In this document: positions 4,782 to 6,275 of the stretch, in pieces
Layout: the number at the start of each line of letters is the position of its first letter
Numbering within the stretch: the first letter of the stretch is position 1
Origin: Bacillota bacterium
GTDB taxonomy: Bacteria; Bacillota_I; Bacilli_A; RFN20; CAG-826
DNA: 6,275 bases
Reading direction: 5' to 3'
NCBI GenBank assembly: GCA_026387995.1
Contig: JAPLKQ010000025.1
Coordinates: 1-6,275 of the forward strand
The notes under the pieces: model-generated
What the model saw: only the letters and a program-made list of their open reading frames with translations
Databases searched by the model: none
Told to the model about the DNA's origin: nothing
Translations under genes and position numbers: made by a program

Positions 4782-6275
4782 ATGATTGATTATCCGGAAT
4801 TGTACGATTGGGTTGAAGAAATGCGTCTTTTGTGCCAGCCCGAAAAAGTGTACTGGTGCAATGGCTCGAAGTCTGAGTACCAACGTTTCATCCAGCAACT
4901 CGTCGCTGAAGGCAAAGCGCTGACGCTCAACCCTCAGAAACGTCCGAATTCTTATGCCTTTTTCAGTGACCCCAGCGATGTGGCCCGTACCGAGGGCCGT
5001 ACTTTTATCGCCTCCCAAAAAATAACGGACGCCGGTCCCACGAATAACTGGTTTGATCCGATTGAAGCTAAAAAAACATTATCAGAGTCTTTCCGCGGTT
5101 CAATGAAAGGCCGAACGATGTACGTTATCCCATTTATGATGGGTCCTTTTGGTTCTCCCCTTTCTAAAATTGGTGTCCAATTGACCGATAGCCTTTATGT
5201 CGTGGTCAATATGCGTCTGATGACACGGATGGGCACAGCGGTTTTAAAAGAACTGGGAAAAGTAAAATCGTTTGTTAAATGCTTATGGCCTTGCGCCCCG
5301 ATCGAAAAGAAATATATCGTTCATTTTCCCGAAGAAAGAGCGATATGGTCATTTGGATCCGGTTATGGTGGCAACGCCTTGCTAGGAAAGAAATGTTTGG
5401 CGCTTCGAATTGCTTCCGTCATCGCCCGTGATGAAGGTTGGATGGCCGAGCACATGCTGATTTTAAAGATTACGAATCCCGAAGGCCGCTGCAAATATAT
5501 GACCGGCGCTTTCCCAAGTGCCTGCGGCAAAACCAATTTGGCGATGCTAGTACCGTCTTTGCCAAGATGGAAAGTCGAAACCGTTGGCGACGATATCGCT
5601 TGGATGATGCTTAAAAAAGATGGCCGATTATATGCCATCAACCCTGAATATGGTTTCTTTGGCGTAGCTAAAGGAACTTCCTATCAATCAAATCCAAACG
5701 CGATGACGGCTATTCAAAAAAACACGTTATTTACGAATGTCGCCATTACCGATGACAAAGATGTATGGTGGGAAGGCATCGATGGTCCAACGCCCGCTCA
5801 TTTAATGGATTGGCAGCAAAAGGACTGGACGCCCAAAGAAAAAACGCCGGCGGCGCATCCGAATTCCCGTTTTACGGTGATGACACAGCAATGCCCGGTG
5901 CTCGCTCCAGAGTGGGAAAATCCTGAGGGCGTGCCGATTTCCGCGATACTTGTCGGCGGACGTAGACCCACCACGATTCCCTTAGTTCACGAGAGCTTAA
6001 GTTGGAATCATGGCGTATTCATGGGGTCCATCATGGGATCAGAGATAACGGCGGCCACGATCAGCGACCAAATCGGTCAGGTGCGGCGTGATCCTTTCGC
6101 CATGTTGCCATTTATCGGTTATCACGTCGGCGATTATTTAAAACACTGGATTGATATTGGGAAAAAGTACCCTGATAATCGTTTACCCAAAATCTATTAT
6201 GTAAATTGGTTCAGAAAAGATGCTGAGGGCGATTTCTTATGGCCTGGGTTTGGCGATAATTCGCGCGTCCTCAAA
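4782..6275 (+). CDS. pckG: Phosphoenolpyruvate carboxykinase, GTP type (C-terminus beyond window)
   Basis: Cytosolic, reversible conversion of oxaloacetate plus GTP to PEP, CO2 and GDP. The 498 visible codons leave roughly 100 residues beyond the edge (family about 600). Visible: R70 near the substrate site; [11 protein letters not shown] (195-205) with metal-ligand K204 or its neighbour K203; H224, the other metal ligand; the P-loop FPSACGKTN (244-252) with the reactive C248 and K250; metal-binding D270/D271 in VGDDIAWM; R363 in NSRFTV; and the guanine-pocket aromatics F477, F485 and F490 in the NWFRKD and [11 protein letters not shown] segments. The F-F-F spacing (8 and 5) equals that of animal GTP-PEPCK. 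These features rule out the unrelated-looking ATP type (PckA). In a fermenter it may run either way: PEP formation from amino-acid-derived oxaloacetate, or CO2 fixation that yields GTP. Confidence 0.95.
   Translation, partial: MIDYPELYDWVEEMRLLCQPEKVYWCNGSKSEYQRFIQQLVAEGKALTLNPQKRPNSYAFFSDPSDVARTEGRTFIASQKITDAGPTNNWFDPIEAKKTLSESFRGSMKGRTMYVIPFMMGPFGSPLSKIGVQLTDSLYVVVNMRLMTRMGTAVLKELGKVKSFVKCLWPCAPIEKKYIVHFPEERAIWSFGSGYGGNALLGKKCLALRIASVIARDEGWMAEHMLILKITNPEGRCKYMTGAFPSACGKTNLAMLVPSLPRWKVETVGDDIAWMMLKKDGRLYAINPEYGFFGVAKGTSYQSNPNAMTAIQKNTLFTNVAITDDKDVWWEGIDGPTPAHLMDWQQKDWTPKEKTPAAHPNSRFTVMTQQCPVLAPEWENPEGVPISAILVGGRRPTTIPLVHESLSWNHGVFMGSIMGSEITAATISDQIGQVRRDPFAMLPFIGYHVGDYLKHWIDIGKKYPDNRLPKIYYVNWFRKDAEGDFLWPGFGDNSRVLK

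Overview
The window looks like a chromosomal stretch from an anaerobic, fermenting member of the Bacillota. This rests on strong AGGAGG-like ribosome binding sites, sigma70/SigA-type promoters, mid-range GC judged by eye, and a ptb-buk pair of the clostridial type. The standard code is used: tryptophan is TGG throughout, and no in-frame TGA interrupts a gene. The species cannot be named from this sequence. I see no mobile element, CRISPR array, tRNA or rRNA.

Layout from left to right. (1) Positions 1-580, minus strand: the N-terminal half of a zinc-dependent L-threonine 3-dehydrogenase (tdh), running off the left edge. (2) Positions 581-739: a divergent promoter region. (3) Positions 740-1108, plus strand: an unrecognised four-helix membrane protein. 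(4) Positions 1121-2470, minus strand: a two-gene unit made of a class I (aspartate/aromatic type) PLP aminotransferase followed 15 bases later by a 54-residue zinc-ribbon protein that is easy to miss. (5) Positions 2471-2788: a 318-base divergent intergenic region with candidate promoters for both sides and a well-formed hairpin. (6) Positions 2789-6275, plus strand: a tight unit ptb-buk-pckG, with ptb and buk overlapping by 8 bases, buk and pckG 27 bases apart, and pckG running off the right edge.

How the genes may fit together (inference). Tdh and the aminotransferase begin amino-acid breakdown or exchange. Phosphotransbutyrylase and butyrate kinase turn an acyl-CoA into free acid plus ATP. 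GTP-type PEP carboxykinase links oxaloacetate and PEP. The combination suits a fermenter drawing on amino acids and/or making butyrate or branched-chain acids. No genes for building butyryl-CoA are in the window, so the acyl substrate is open. I see no convincing new system. The points most worth a second look are the small zinc-ribbon gene, the structured aminotransferase leader, and the GTP-type PEPCK joined to ptb-buk.
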